A DNA stretch of 64,000 nt from Symsagittifera roscoffensis (Eukaryota > Xenacoelomorpha > Acoela > Convolutidae), in contig NC_087064.1 in assembly GCF_963678635.1 (NCBI RefSeq), positions 49,833,346-49,897,345 on the forward strand, read 5' to 3'. Within the stretch, counting starts at the first letter, position 1. Each line of letters opens with the position of its first letter. Of this stretch, positions 30,590-44,600 are shown in pieces. Position numbers and translations under genes: made by a program. A model generated the notes under the pieces. It worked only from the letters and a program-made list of their open reading frames with translations. It searched no databases and had not been told where the DNA came from.

Positions 30590-33500
30590 AATTTGTTACC
30601 ATTTTCACGAATCGACTGTTTCGAAGAACGAGAAAAAATCGGCAAAATCTTTTTAAAGAAACACTAAACACAATCGCTGTTTGAGAAATGAGGGATATAC
30701 AACTAATATTGAAGCGTATAAAGTACTTCATACCAAAAACATTAAATAATTCACCTCCAAAAACTTGAACAAAACTTAAAAGCAGATAAGTTTTATATTA
30801 AAGGCTTTTGATGTTCTTGAAGCAATCCAGGCCAATCATCAGACTCATAACCTGCTTCGCTGTGTATTTTTTCTGTATACATTGATTTTTGGCTAAAATA
30901 TGATCCAAACAAAAAACACTGAATTCGAAGTTCTACCAAAATTTTTTGGAATCGCTCGCACAAATCGAGTGTCTCAAAGAAATAGCAAAAACAAACGGCA
31001 AATTTTTAATAAGATACACTAAAAACATTCTCTGTTTGGGTAAAGAGAGATAGATGACTAATATATATCACCTCCAAAAATCGAAATAAAACTTTAAATC
31101 CGATGCGTTTTCAGTTAGAGACCAGAAAAGCCGTTTGATTTTTTTGGAGCCACCGGAGCCAATCATAAGATTCTTGAAATTAAATGATTTTTGCATATAA
31201 TATAATTTTTTCAAAGATATGATCCGAAAAATAAACACAAAACGAAGTTTTTTCAGATTTTTTTGCTATCGTTGGTACAAATCAACTGTTTCGAAGAAAC
31301 ATCAAAATCGTTCGCCCAAAGTTTATATAGACACTTTGAGCACAGTATATATTTGTGAAATAAGAGCTATAAAGTTGATATTGACAATTACAAAAAAATG
31401 AGCTGAAAAAAATCTTAAAATTAATCAACAAAATTTGGAAAAAAACCTAAGCCAGATGTTTTTTTTTACCAAAAGACCAAAGGTACAATTTATTTTTATC
31501 CGAGAAATCAAAGCCATTCATCGGGCTTCCATGATTATGGTTTTGGATTAGAATGGTTTTGGTCGGCATTTTTTTTTGCTATAATAAGATCCGAAAAAAA
31601 AACACTGAAAACGAATTTTTCAGATTTTTTGGTACTGTTTGTACAAATCGACTGTTTCAAAGAAATATCAAAAAACGGAAAAACTTTGCATTGACGAAAA
31701 ACTTTGCATGTTTCAAATCATCAGGCCCTGAATGAGCTTGACTCTAAGTGGCTTTGGTCTACTTTTTTCTTGCTTTCTCCGGACTTTTTTTGTATCGTTT
31801 GTACAAACGGGCATTTTCGAAGAAAAATCTAAATTATATTGCTAAATATTTTACAGACGCACTAAAAACCATCTCTGCCAGGGGATGAGTGCTACATAAC
31901 TAACACTGAAGCGTATAAAGTATAAAGTCCTTCATCTCATAAAATTCTATATACTTCATCTCCAAAAACCGGAGCAAATCTTTAAAGCAGATGCGTTTTA
32001 ACTAAGAGACCAAAAAAACTTTCAATAATTTTGAAGCAATCCACGCCCATCATTCGGATCAAAACCTGCTTCGTTGTATATTGTTACTGTCTACATTGCT
32101 TTTTGGATAAAATATGATCCAAAAAAAAACACTGCAAACTAAATTCTCTAAAAATTTTTGTTATCGTTTGTACAAACCGAAAAATCAAAAACAATCGACA
32201 AAACTTTAGATAGATACACTGAACAAAAGGTTTTTTTCTCACAAAAGACGTATTTATTTTGCCTCTAAAATTCGGAATAAAATTTAAACATAATTTTTTT
32301 AACTAAGAGGTCAAAAAAGTCAAAAAAGTCAAAAAATTTCGAAGAAATCAAAGCCAATCATTAGTCTCTGAATCAGTTTGACTCTATATGGTTTCGGTCC
32401 TCTTTGTTTTTGACTAAAATAAGATCCAAAAAAAATCCAGAAAATTTTACAAAGTTTTGCATAGACACATCTGTTACCGTCTTGGTTTGGGAAAAGAGAG
32501 CTATATCACTGATATTGAAGTTTTGAAAGATCGTTAATCTCAAAAATTGTATATATTTCATCACCAAATCTCGATTAAAACTTCAGACCAGATGTGTTTT
32601 CACTAAAAGACCAAATGAGTCATTTGATCTTTTTGGAGCGACCGATTTGAATCATCAGTCTCTTAATCAGCTTGACTGTAAACGGTTTTGGTCTACTTGT
32701 ATTTCTTGCTAAGATATGAGTAAAAAAAACGGAAAAATAAGTTCTCCAGACCTTTTTTTGTATCGTTTGTACAAACCGACATTTTCGAAGAAAAATATTG
32801 ATTAATTGGTTTCATCTTTTACTTCATCTCAAAAATTTTGTATACTTCACTTCCAAAAACAGGAGTAAAACTTTAAAGCAGATGCGTTTTAACAAAGAGA
32901 CCAAAACAAACTTAGATGTTTTTGAAGCAATCCATGCCAATCATCAGGCTCAAAACCTGCTTCGATGTTTATTGTTTCTGTCCACATTGCTTTTTGGTTA
33001 AGATATGATAAAAAAACACTGAAAACGAAGCTTTCCATAATTTTTTTGGTATTGTTTGTACAAGTCGACTTTTTCGAAGAAATATCAGAAACAATCGGCA
33101 TAACTTTAGATAGATACACTGAACAAGTTCTTTGTTTGTGAAATGAGAGGTATAGAACTAATGCTGAAGCTTCTAAAGTCCTTAGACTCAAAAATGTATT
33201 CATTTCAACTTCAAAGTTCGGAATAAAAATTTTAACCAGATGCGTTTTCAGTAAGAGACCAAAAAATCGTTTGATTCTTTTGAAGCCATCAAAGCCATTC
33301 ATCAGGCTCTCAAACTGCTTGAGACTAGGTGATAATTGTCTAAATTAAATTTTTGCACGAATATAATTCAAAAAAGAAACACATAAAGAATTTTTCCAGA
33401 TTTTTTTGGTACCGTTCGTTCAAACCGACTGTTCCAAAGAAATATCAAAAAAATTTTGCAAAGCTTTGCCTAGACACAGTTTTTACGGTCTTTGTTTGGA

Positions 33501-33770
33501 AAAAGGGAGCTACTTTGCTGATATTGGATTTTATAGGTCCCTAGATCTCCAAAAAAATTGTATATTTCACCGCCAAAAAACGGTACAAAACTTCATGCCA
33601 GAAGCGCTTTCACTAAGAGACCAAAAAGTTTTTTGATTTTTCCTAAGCTTTCAAAGGCAATCATTAGGCTCTCGTTCAGCTAGACTCTATATGGCTTTTA
33701 CCTACTTTCTTTTTTGCTAAGATATGGTACAAAAAAAACTGAAAATGAAGTTATCTTGATCCACTTTCTG
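30590..33770. repeat. Tandem array, about 360-bp unit, roughly nine diverged units
   Basis: The word set TCGACTGTTTCGAAGAAA, TTTGTGAAATGAGAGCTATA-like, CAGATGCGTTTT, AAGAGACCAAAA and CAATCATCAGGCTC recurs in order. Positions of the CGAAGAA word are about 30,622, 30,975, 31,292, 31,658, 31,819, 32,180, 32,786, 33,075 and 33,435. Most gaps are near 360 bp. One short step (161 bp) and one long step (606 bp) indicate partial units. No gene. Confidence 0.8.
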
Positions 33771-34384
33771 AGATGACATCAAGCTGCAAGTTTGTTTGCA
33801 CGATTGTAGAAACAGATTATTATACTAACAACTCTGAAAACATATAGAATACTAAATATTAAAAAAAAACATAACTACATTAATAATTTGGGAAGCTTCG
33901 AATACTCAAAACAAGCTTTACACGAAGAGGAAGCGTAGCCTTGCATCAATTACGATACAGTGAAAGCGCAGTGTTGAAAGCAGGCGAACAAAAAATGAAC
34001 CGAAAAAAACTCATTGAAACAGTCGGAAAAATTGACATCAAAAACACCTGGCTTCAAAATTCTTTAAAGTTTTCGAGCAATTTTTAATTGGCACTATACT
34101 TTTTCGATCGAAACATTCGTTTTTGAGACGAAGATGTATTTTAAACACAAAGGCAAAACGGAGCTTTGCATCACTTGCATTACCATGCAAGCGCAGCATT
34201 GTAGGCTAGCGAAAAGACAATAAGACCAAAAAAGAACAAACTCGAAAAAATTTTTGTTGAAATAAAAATAACTTCAGAAAACACAATCACCAGTATGATT
34301 AAGCATAATGTATTCCACCTACTAAAACATAAAACAGTAGGTATATGTGCCAATTGACCCAAAAACCAAAAAATTCCGAAAGAA
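33771..34384. other. Spacer with a short doublet repeat
   Basis: 33,925-34,020 and 34,150-34,235 share GCTTTGCATCA-like, GTGAAAGCGCAGTGTTG or CATGCAAGCGCAGCATTG, and GCGAA-AGA words about 225 bp apart. No gene. Confidence 0.45.
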
Positions 34385-37300
34385 TTGTTGTCACAAGAAA
34401 TTAGTCCCTGTACAGTAAGAGCCGTCTTAGGCACGTCTAACTTGTCTCATCAAGAAGGGAACACCATACGTTTTGTTATCACGACTAAGAAAATCTGAAA
34501 ACCAACGACTTTAGGACGACAAGTTCAATAGGCTAAAAAAAAACCCAGCGCTGTTTTGCTCCTTCTTCCAATGCTAACCTCAGTAGATTTACAGCATCAA
34601 ATAACATTGCTCACGATGGCTGTCAGGTACTGTCAAAATAGATAAACTTTTCCTTTGGAAAGGTGTAGCATTGATCCACAGGAAAAACAACAGTCAAGAA
34701 AAGGGGCCTACAACATAACCAACGACCTAACGACAACAAAACCAACGACTTTCAATATCAATAAAGTAAAAACACCCCAGCGCTGTTTTGCTCCTGGTTC
34801 TAAAGCTACCTGCATAGGTTGACAGAATCAAATAACCTTGGTTTCATCGAGGTGCCTACATTGGCTGCCATGTGCCGTTAAAAAGGGTAAAACTTGTCAT
34901 TCCAAAACGTGAAGCATCGATCCAAGGAAAACAACATGATTTTAAAAAGGACCTACATGATGACCCATTTTCCTCTAACAGTGTTATCAACTACTGTCTG
35001 AACAGTTATGAACCATCTTAGGCGCTTCTGATTTGTCTCAACAAGAACAGGACCCCATACATTTCATTATAACGACTGAAAGAAATCTGAAAAGCAACGA
35101 CTTTACGACGACAAAATCAATAGATTAAAAACACCCCAGCGCTGTTTTCCTTTTGGTTCCATAGCATCCTCAGTAGGTTTAGAGGAATCATTTAATGTTG
35201 AGTTCAACTAGATGCCCACAATGGCTGCCATGTGCCGTCAAAAATGGTAAAATTCGTAGTTCGAAAATGTGTGGCATCGATCTAAGGGAGAAAAAACATT
35301 GTTTTATAGAGGGACCTACAAGATAAACCAATTTCCTCGAACAGTGTTATCAAAAGTGTCTGTACAGTTAAGAGCCATCTTAGGCGCGTCTGACTTGTCT
35401 CAACAAGAAGAGAACCCCTTAAGTTTCATTATCACGGCTGAAAAACCTGAAAAATCAACGACTTTACGACGACAAGTTCATTAGATTAAAAACACCACAG
35501 CGCTGTTTTGCTCTTTGTTCGAACGCTACCTCATAAAAATTACAGAATCAAATAAATTTGGGTTTATCGAGAGGCCCATTTTGGCTGCCATGTGTCGTCA
35601 AAATGGTAAAACTTGTATTTCGAAAATGTGTGGCATCGATCTAAGGGGAAAAACATTAATTTATAGAGGGACCTACATGATAACCCAATTTCCCCGTACA
35701 GTCATTGTTATCAACAAGTGTCTGTTCAGTTGAGAACCATCTATGGCACGTTTGACTTGTCTCAACAAGAAGAGAACCCCTTAAGTTTCATTATCACGAC
35801 AGAAAAATCTGAAAACCAACAACTTTATGACGACAAGTTCATTAGATTAAAAACACCACAGCGCTGTTTTGCTCTTTGTTCGAACGCTACCTCATAAAGT
35901 TTATAGAATTAAATAACCTTGGGTTTATCGAGAGGCCCATTTTGGCTGCCATGTGTCGTCAAAATGGTAAAACTTGTACTTCGAAAATGTGTGGCATCGA
36001 TCTAAGGGAGAAAAAACATTGTTTTATGGAGGGACCTACAAGATAAACCAATTTCCTCGAACAGTGTTATCAACAAGTGTCTGTACAGTTAGGAGCCATC
36101 TTAGACGCGTCTGATTTGTCTCTACAAGAAGAGAACACCTTAAGTTTCATTATCACGACTGAAAAATCTGAAAAATCAACGACTTTACGGCGACAAGTTC
36201 ATTAGATTAAAAACACCACAGCGCTGTTTTGCTCTTTGTTCGAACGCTACCTTATAAAGTTTACAGAATCAAATAAACTTGGGTTTATCGAGATGTCCAT
36301 ATTGGCTGCCATGTGCCGTAAAAAATGGTAAAACTTGTACTTCGAAAATGTGTGGCATCGATCTAAGGGAGAAAAAACATTGTTTTATAGAGGGACCTAC
36401 AAGACAAACCATTTTCCTCGAACAGTGTTACCAACTAGTGTCTGTGCAGTCAAGAACCATCCCAGATGCGTCTGATTTGTCTGAACAAGAAGAGAACCCC
36501 TTAAGTTTCATTATCACGACTGAAAAATCTGAAAACCAACGAATTTACGACAACAAGTTCATTAGATTAAAAAACACCACAGCGCTGTTTTGCTCTTTGT
36601 TCGAACGCTACCTTATAAAGTTTACAGAATCAAATAAACTTGGGTTTATCGAGAGGCCCATTTGGGCTGCCATGTGTCGTCAAAGTGGTAAAACTTGTAT
36701 TTCGAAATTGTGTGGCATCGATCTAAGGGGAAAAACATTAATTTATAGAGGGACCTACATGATAACCCAATTTCCTCGAACAGTCATTATTATCAACTAG
36801 TGTCTGTGAAGTTAAGAACCATCTCAAGCGCGTCCGACTTGTCTCAACAAGAGGTGAACCCCTCAAGTTTCATTATCACGACTGAAAAGTCTGAAAAATC
36901 AACGACTTTACGACGACAAGTTCATTAGATTAAAAGCACCCCAGCGCTGTTTTGCTCTCGGTTCGAACGCTACCTTATAAGTTTTACAGAATCAAATAAA
37001 CTTTGGTTTATCGAGATACACATATTGGCTGGCATGTGCCGTCAGAAATGGTGAAACTCGTCCCTCGAAAGCGCGTAGCATCGATCTAAGGGAGAAAAAA
37101 CATTGTTTAATAGAGGGACCTACATGATAACACAATTTCCTCGAACAGTGCAACCAAACAAAGTCTGTGCAGCTAAGAGCCATCTTAGGCGCGTCTGATT
37201 TGTCTCAACAAGAAGAGAACCCCTTAAGTTTCATTATCACGACAGAAAAAACTGAAAAACAACGACTTTACGACGACAAGTTCATTAGATTAAAAACACC

Positions 37301-40300
37301 CCCAGCGCTGCTTTGCTCTTGGTTCCAACGCTTCCTTATAAGGTTTACAGAATCAAACAAACTTGGGTTTATCGAGATGTCCATATTGGCTGCCATGTGC
37401 CGCTAAAAATGAAAAAACTCGTCCTCCAAAATCGTGTAGCATCGATCCAAGGCAGAAAAAACAGTTATTTAAAAAGGGCCTATGTTTTAACCCAATATCC
37501 TTGAATAAACTAGTTTGGTACAGCTAGGAGCTATCTAAGGCGCGTCTGGTTGTCTCAACAAGAACAAAACTCCATGCGTTGCCTTATCACGACTAAAAAA
37601 ATCTATAAGCCAATGAAATTATGACGACAAGCTCGAAAGGTTAAAAACAACCTAGCGCTGTTTTGCTCCAGGCTCCAACGCTACCTCTTTAAGTTCAGAG
37701 AACATAATAACATTGGTTTCTTCGAGATGCCCGCATTGGCTGCCATGTGCCGTCAAAATTGGAAAACCTCGTCCTTCAAAAACGTGTAGCACCGATTCAA
37801 GGGAGAAACAACGTTGTTTTATAAAAGGACTCACATGATAAGCCAATTTCCTCAAACAGTGTCATCAACTTGTGTCTGTACAGTTAAAAGCAATCTTAGG
37901 TGCGTCTGACTTGTCTCAAAAAGAACAGGACCCCATACGTTTCATTATCAAGACTCAAAAATCTGAAAGTCAATGATTTTATGACGGTTCAATAGGTTAA
38001 AAACACCCTGGCGCTGTTTTGCTGTTGGTTCCAACGCTTCCTTAGTAGATCTACAGAATCAAATAAATTTGGGTTCATTGAGATGCCCACATTGGCCTCC
38101 ATGTGCCGTCAAAAACGGTAAAACTCGTCCTTCGAAAGCGTGTGGCATCGATTTGAGTAAGAGAAAACATTAATTTATAAAGGGTCTATCTCTTAACCCA
38201 ATATCCTTGATTATTCTAGTGTTGGTACAGCTAGGAGCTATCTTAGGCGCTTCTAGTTGTCTCAACAAGAACAGAACTCCATGCGTTTCCTTATCACGGC
38301 TAAAAAAATCTATAAGCCAACGACAATATGACGACAAGTTGGAAGGGTTAAAAACAACCTAGCGCTGTTTTGCTCCAGGCTCCAACGCTACCTCATTAAG
38401 TTCAGAGAACAGAATAACCTTGGTTTATTCGAGATGTCCACATTGGCTGTCATGTGCCGTCAAAATTGGAAAACCTTGTCCTTTAAAAACGTTTAGCACC
38501 GATTCAAGGGAGAAACAACATTGTTTTATAAAGGGACCCACATGATAACCCAATTTCCTCAAACAGTGTTATCAACTTGTGGCTGTACAGTTAAAAGCAA
38601 TCTTAGGCGCGTCTGACTTGTCTCAAAAAGAACAGGACTCCATACGTTTCATTATCAAGAATGAAAAATCTGAAAGTCAAGGATTTTATGACGGTTCAAT
38701 TCGTTGAAAACACCCCGGCGCTGTTTTGCTGTTGGTTCCAACGCTTCCTTAGTAGATTTACAGGTTAAAGAAAACTTGGGTTCATCTAGATGCCCCCATT
38801 GGCCTCCATGTGCCGTCAAAAACGGTAAAACTTGTCCTTCGAAAGCGCGTAGCATCGATCTAAGGGAGAAAAAACATTGTTTTAAAAAGGGACCTACATG
38901 ATAACCCAACTTCCTCAAACAGTGTTATCAATTAGTGTATGTACAGCTAAAAGCCACCTTAGGCGCGTCTGACTTCTCTCAAAAAGAATAGAAACCCATA
39001 CGTTTCATTATCACGACTGAAAAAATCTGAAAATCAATATTTTTATGACGACAAATTCAATAGGTTAGAGAAAACCGTCTCAGTTTTGCTCCTGGGTCCA
39101 ACGCTAACTCAGCAGGTTTACAGAATGAAATAACATTGGGTTCATCGAGGTGCCTAAACTGGCTTCCCTGTGCCGTCAAAAATGGGAAAACTTGTCTGTC
39201 AAAACCGCATATCATCGATCCAAAGGAGAAACAACATTGTTTTATGAAGGGACCTACATGATAACCCAATTTCCTCGAAAAGTGTTATCAATTAGTGTCG
39301 CTACAGCTTAGAGCAATCTTGGACGCCTCTGATTCGTCTCAACAAGAACAAAACCCCATACGTTTCCTCATCACAAATAAAAAAAACTGAAACTGAAAAC
39401 CAACGATAAAATGATGACAAATTCAGTAGGCTAAAAACAACCCAGCGCTGTTTTGCTTCTGGTTCCAATTTTTACTCAGTAGGTTTACAGAATCAAAAAT
39501 TTTTGGGTTCATCAAGATTCCCACATTGGCTGCCATGTGCCGTCAAGGATGGAAAAAATTGTCCTTCGAAAACGTATAGCATCGATCCAAGAGAGAAACA
39601 ACATTGCTTTACAAAGAGACCTACATGATAGCCCATATTCCTCAAACAGTGATATCAACTAGTTTCTGTAAAATTAGGAACTTTCTTAGGCGCGTCTGAT
39701 TTGTCTCAACAAGAACAGAACCCATACATTTCGATATCACTAGTTAAAAATTATGAGAAACACCGACTGAATGACGACAAGTATATTAAGTTAAAAATAC
39801 ATCATCGCAATTTAACGCCTGTTTCTTACGCTACTTTAGTGGGTTCGAATAATCAAGTAAAATGTGCCACTCAAGATGCCCACATTTGCTGTCATGTGCC
39901 GTACAAAATGGAAAAACTCGTCCTTCGAAACCTGTAGCTTCGATCCGAGGGAGAAACAACAGTTATTTGAAAAGGGCGTATATGATAACTCAAACTACAA
40001 CAAGAGTGTAATCAACGAGTATCGGTACAGCTTAGAGTTATATTAGGCGCCTCTGACTTGTCTCAACAAGAACAAAACCCCATGCGTTTCCTCATCACGA
40101 CTAAAAAAACTGAAAATGAAAACCAACGATATTATGATGACAATTTCAATAGGTTAAAAACAACCTAGCGCTGTTTTGCTCCTAGATCCAACGCTACCTC
40201 ATTAGATTTAGAGGATCAAAAACATTGGGTTCAACGAGATACCCACATTGGCTACCATGTGCCGTCAAAAACGATAAAACTTGTTCTTCGAAAGCTTCGA

Positions 40301-42760
40301 TCTAAGTAAGAAACAACCTTGTTTATATAAAGGGACCTACATGACCACCCAATTTCCTCGAACAGTTTTATCAAATAATTTCTGTACAATTAGGAACCTT
40401 CTTAGGCGCGACTGATTTATCTCAACAAGAACAGAACCCATACAGTTCGATATCACTACTTAAAAAATATGAAAACCACCGATTAAATGACGACAAGTAT
40501 ATTAAGTTAAAAACACCTCAACGCAATTTAATGCCTGTTTCCTACGCTACACTACTGGGTTCGAATAATCAAGTAAAATATGCCGGTCAAGGTGCCCACA
40601 TTTGCTGTCATGTGCCGTAAAAAATGGAAAAACTCGTTCTTGGAAACCTGTTGCAACGATCCAGGGGAGAAACAACAGTTAATTAAAAAGGGCCTATATG
40701 ATAACCCAAACTACAATACAAGTTTTATCAACTAATGTCGCTACAGCTTAGGGCCATCTTAGTTACCCCTGACTTGTCTCAACAGGAACAAAACCCCATG
40801 CGTTTCATTATCACGACTAAAAAAACGGATACTGGAAACCAACGATATTATGATGACAAGTTGAATAAATTTAAAACAACCTAGCGCTGTTTTTCTCCTA
40901 GATCCAACGCTACCTCATTAGATTTAGAGAATCAAATAACATTGGGTTCAACGAGATGCCCACATTGGCTACCATGTGCCGTCAAAATTGGAAAAACTCA
41001 TCCTTCAAAAACGTGTAGCATCGATACAAGAGAAAAACAACATTGTTTTATAAATAGACAAACATGATAACCCAATTTCCTCGAACAATGTTATCATACA
41101 GTGTCTGTGCAGTTGAGAACTATATCAGGCACGTCCGACTTGTCTCAACAAAAAGAGAACTCCTTACTTTTCATATTCACGACCAAAAAAAGTGAAAACC
41201 TATGAATTTACTACGACAAGTTCATTAGGTTCAAATCACCCCGGCTCCGTTTTGATCCTAGTTCTAACGCTACCTCAATAGATTTACAGAATCAAAAAAA
41301 CTTGGGTTCATTGAGATGCCCACATTTGCTTTCATGTGCCTTCAAAAATGGAAAATCTTGTCTTTCAGTAATTGGTAGCATCGATCCATGGGAAAAACTA
41401 CAAATTCATTAAAAACGATTTACTCGATGGCTCAAAATCTTCCGAGAACAATGTCAACAAAAGTATTTGCAATTTTAAAAAAATCTAGGAGGGTTTGACC
41501 AGCTTCAACAAGACAAAAACACCAAAGTTTTCAAAATCACGACTATAAAATCTGAAAACCAATACTTTTATGACACCAAGTTTATAAGGTTTCAAATACC
41601 TCAGTGCAATTTTGCTCCTGATTCCTAAGCTACTCCGATTGTTTTAGTTAATCAATAAATTTTGGGCTCGTCGAGATGCTAGAAATGGCTGTCATGTGCC
41701 GTCAAAATAGAAAAATCCTTCCTTCGAAAAGGTGTAGCATCGATCCACGGGAAAAACAACAGATATATACAAAGGGCCTGCATGATAAACTAACTTCCAC
41801 GAGGCGTGTAAGCAACTAGTTTCTGTACTGTCAGGAGCCAATTTAGATGCTTCTGACTTGTCTCAACAAGAGCAAAACACCAAACGTTTCATTAAATCTG
41901 AAAAAATTCTGAAAAACAGCAATATTCTGACGACAAATTCAAATATTTCAAAACCCAGCGCTGTTTTCCTCCAGCGCTACCTCAGTAGGTTTACACAATC
42001 AAATAACTTTGGAATCATCGAGTTGCCCACATTGTCTGCCATGGGCTGTCAAAAACGAAAAAAACTTGTCCTTGGAAAACGTATAGCATCGATCCAAGAG
42101 ATAAACAACATTGTTTCATAAAGGGACCTGCATGAAACCCCAAATTCCTCAATTCACGTTATCAAATTGTCTGTACAGTTATGACCCATCTTAGGCGCGT
42201 CTCGTTTGTCTCAACAAGAACAAAAACCTATTCATTTCACGACAAAATGAACCTTAAAACCAACAACTTTTCTACGACAAGTTCAATAGCTTAAAAACAC
42301 CGCAGTGCTGTTTGGCTCCTGGTTTTAACGCTACCTCAGTAGGCTTCATAACCAATTTTTTTGAGTTCATCGAGATGCCTACCTTGGCTGCCATGTGCCG
42401 TCAAAAAAGGAAAAATTTGTTCTTGGAAAACGTATAGCATCGATCCAAGAGAGAAACCTACATGATAACCCAAATTCCTGGGATAAGTGTTATCAAATTG
42501 TGTCTGTACAATTGAGGCCCATCTTAAGCGCGTCTGGTTTTTCCCAACAAGAACAGAACCCCATTCGTTTCACGAAGAAATAAATCTTAAGACCAACGAC
42601 TTTTCTACGACCAGTTCATTAGGTTAAAAAGGCACCAGGGCTGCTTGGCTCCTGGTTCTAACGCAACCTCGGAAGGTATACACAATCAAATAACTTTGGG
42701 TTCATCGAGATGCCTCCATTGGCTGCCATGTGCCGTCAAGAATGAAAACCGTTGTTCTTC
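34385..42760. repeat. Satellite SatA array, about 23 monomers of ~359 bp
   Basis: GGCTGCCATGTGCCGTCAAA recurs about every 358-360 bp (34,863; 35,223; 35,583; 35,944; 36,304; 36,665; and so on to 42,730). Other words are GACTTGTCTCAACAAGAA, CAGCGCTGTTTTGCTC, AGCATCGATC and GGGACCTACATGATAACCC. Units at 35,400-37,300 are more alike than those at 39,000-42,700, so homogenisation is local. Open frames up to 173 codons (36,279-36,800) pass through it because the monomer length is a multiple of three. Confidence 0.92.
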
Positions 42761-43085
42761 GAAATTTAATTTTTAAAAATGAATTTTTCCATTTTCGAGG
42801 TCCGGTGACATCCAATCTGGGCATTTCCATAAATTTAATGTTTTTTCATTGTGCAACAGTTTTAAAACTTCGTCGAGCGAAATTGTGTTGAATTGAAGTC
42901 AACCTAGTGAACTGTTCGCCAGAAAATGGTTGGGTTTCAAAAATTGTTAGAAACATGAATACATTTTCAAAATTGCCAACTTTTTTTGAAATATCGATCG
43001 CACAAAAAACAAACTGAGAAAAATATATGACCATTATTTTTTCAAAAGAATACGTCTCAGTGTTACTGAGTACACCCAATAACAT
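42761..43085. repeat. Satellite SatC, copy 1
   Basis: TTCCATTTTCGAGGTCCGGT, ACTGTTCGCCAGAAAATGGT and GTCTCAGTGTTACTGAGT recur at 54,560-54,870, 56,370-56,700, 58,710-59,050 and 61,030-61,370. It always sits between SatA and SatB. Confidence 0.85.
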
Positions 43086-43648
43086 TAAGTTTTAAAAATT
43101 AGTGAGTACAACAATTGCGCCAAAGTAGCCAAAATGTGGCATTTTTAAGGTACAAATCAAAACTATGGCCAAAAAACTGACTATAGCAAAAAACCAAACA
43201 CACAGTTATAAAACTGTGAACCATACGGTGCAATTGAGCTTTTCTGAGCGCGGTCGACTGAAGTTTTCCATTAAAAAATTTAGCAGGCTCAACAAGTGTG
43301 CGAAAATAGCTGGAGTATGGTGTTTCTAGATACGAATTAGAAGTATGGCCAAATTTTTGACCAGAGCAAAAACCAAACACACAGTTTTTAAGCTCCGAAT
43401 AAAGCAATGAATTTGATTCTGCTCTGAGCCCGATTCGTTTACGTTAATTATGACAGTTAAACGAGCTCAACAATTGCGCCACAATAGTTAAAATATGTCG
43501 TTTTTTAGGTACAGATAAAAATTCTGGCCAAACAATTGACCATAGTAAAAACCAAACACACAGTTATAAAGCTAAAAACATTACGGTACAATTCAGCTCT
43601 TTTGAACGCGATCCACTGAAGTTTTCCATTAAAAAATTTGGTAAGTTC
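43086..43648. repeat. Satellite SatB, about 3 monomers of ~180 bp, left of the element
   Basis: GCAAAAACCAAACACACAGT recurs near 43,190, 43,363 and 43,545. GTAAGCTCAACAAGTGCGC is the target region. The third monomer is cut at 43,648-43,654 by the inverted-repeat element and resumes at 53,446. Confidence 0.88.
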
Positions 43649-43654
43649 AACAAG
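43649..43654. repeat. Target-site duplication, left (AACAAG)
   Basis: AACAAG directly precedes the left terminus. The same six bases follow the right terminus at 53,446-53,451. An uninterrupted SatB monomer at 55,059-55,064 has AACAAG once, in the same context. Confidence 0.85.
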
Positions 43655-44600
43655 AGTAGTATAGATATACGACACACGGATCGGGGGGGGGGGGGGGGGG
43701 GTGATCCCTACAGGGATCATTGGGTATAGATTATACCTAATGAATCCTATGTAAATATTTATACCTAATGATCCCTATGTAAATATTTATACCTAATGAT
43801 CCCTATGTAAAATAATTATACCTAATGATCCCAATGTAAAAAGTTTTCCAATTTTTTTTTTCGAGTTTTTTTTCAAATTTTTTTTTTCATATTTTTTTCA
43901 ATCTAGGAATAACTGATGATCCCTAAATATATTGTTCCCTAAGTAAAACCAATGATACCTACGTATAATTTTTCATAGCTAATGATCCCTATATAAAAAA
44001 TATGCCTAATGATCCCTATGTAAAAAATTTATACCTAATGATCCCTATGTAAAATATTTATACCTAATGATCCCTATGTACAACATTTATACCTAAAGAT
44101 CCCTATGTATAATTTTTATAGCTAATGATCCCTATGTAAAACTTTATACCTAATGATCCCTATGTAAAAAATTTATACCTAATGATCCCTATGTAAAAAA
44201 TTTATACCTAATGATCCCTATGTAAAAAATTTATACCTAATGATCCCTATGTAAAACTTTATACCTAATGATCCCTATGTAAAAAATTTATACCTAATGA
44301 TCCCTATGTAAATATTTATACCTAATGATCCCTATGTAAAATATTTATACCTAATGATCCCTATGGAAAAAATTTATACCTAATGATCCCTATGTAAAAA
44401 ATTTATACCTAATGATCCCTATGTAAAAAATTTATACCTAATGATCCCTATGTAAAAAATTTATACCTAATGATCCCTATGTAAAAAATTTATACCTAAT
44501 GATCCCTATGTATAACTTTTATAGCTAATGATCCCTATGTAAATATTTATACCTAATGATCCCTATGTAAAATATTTATACCTAATGATCCCTATGTAAA
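43655..44600 (+). repeat. Left terminal inverted repeat
   Basis: It is colinear with the complement of 52,502-53,445: terminal 21 bp, G tract, TGATCCCTACAGGGATCATT, GGGTATAGATTATACC, minisatellite units, a T-rich block with TTTCGAGTTTTTTTTC, GATGATCCCTAAATATATTG and AAAACCAATGATACCTACGT-like. The inner limit is uncertain, because the minisatellite continues on the left and a gap cuts the right arm. Confidence 0.82.
43683..43701 (+). repeat. Poly(G) tract, 19 bases
   Basis: Nineteen consecutive G lie 28 bp inside the left end. The right arm carries a run of nine C at the equivalent place (53,409-53,417). The length difference may be biological slippage or assembly error. Confidence 0.9.
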
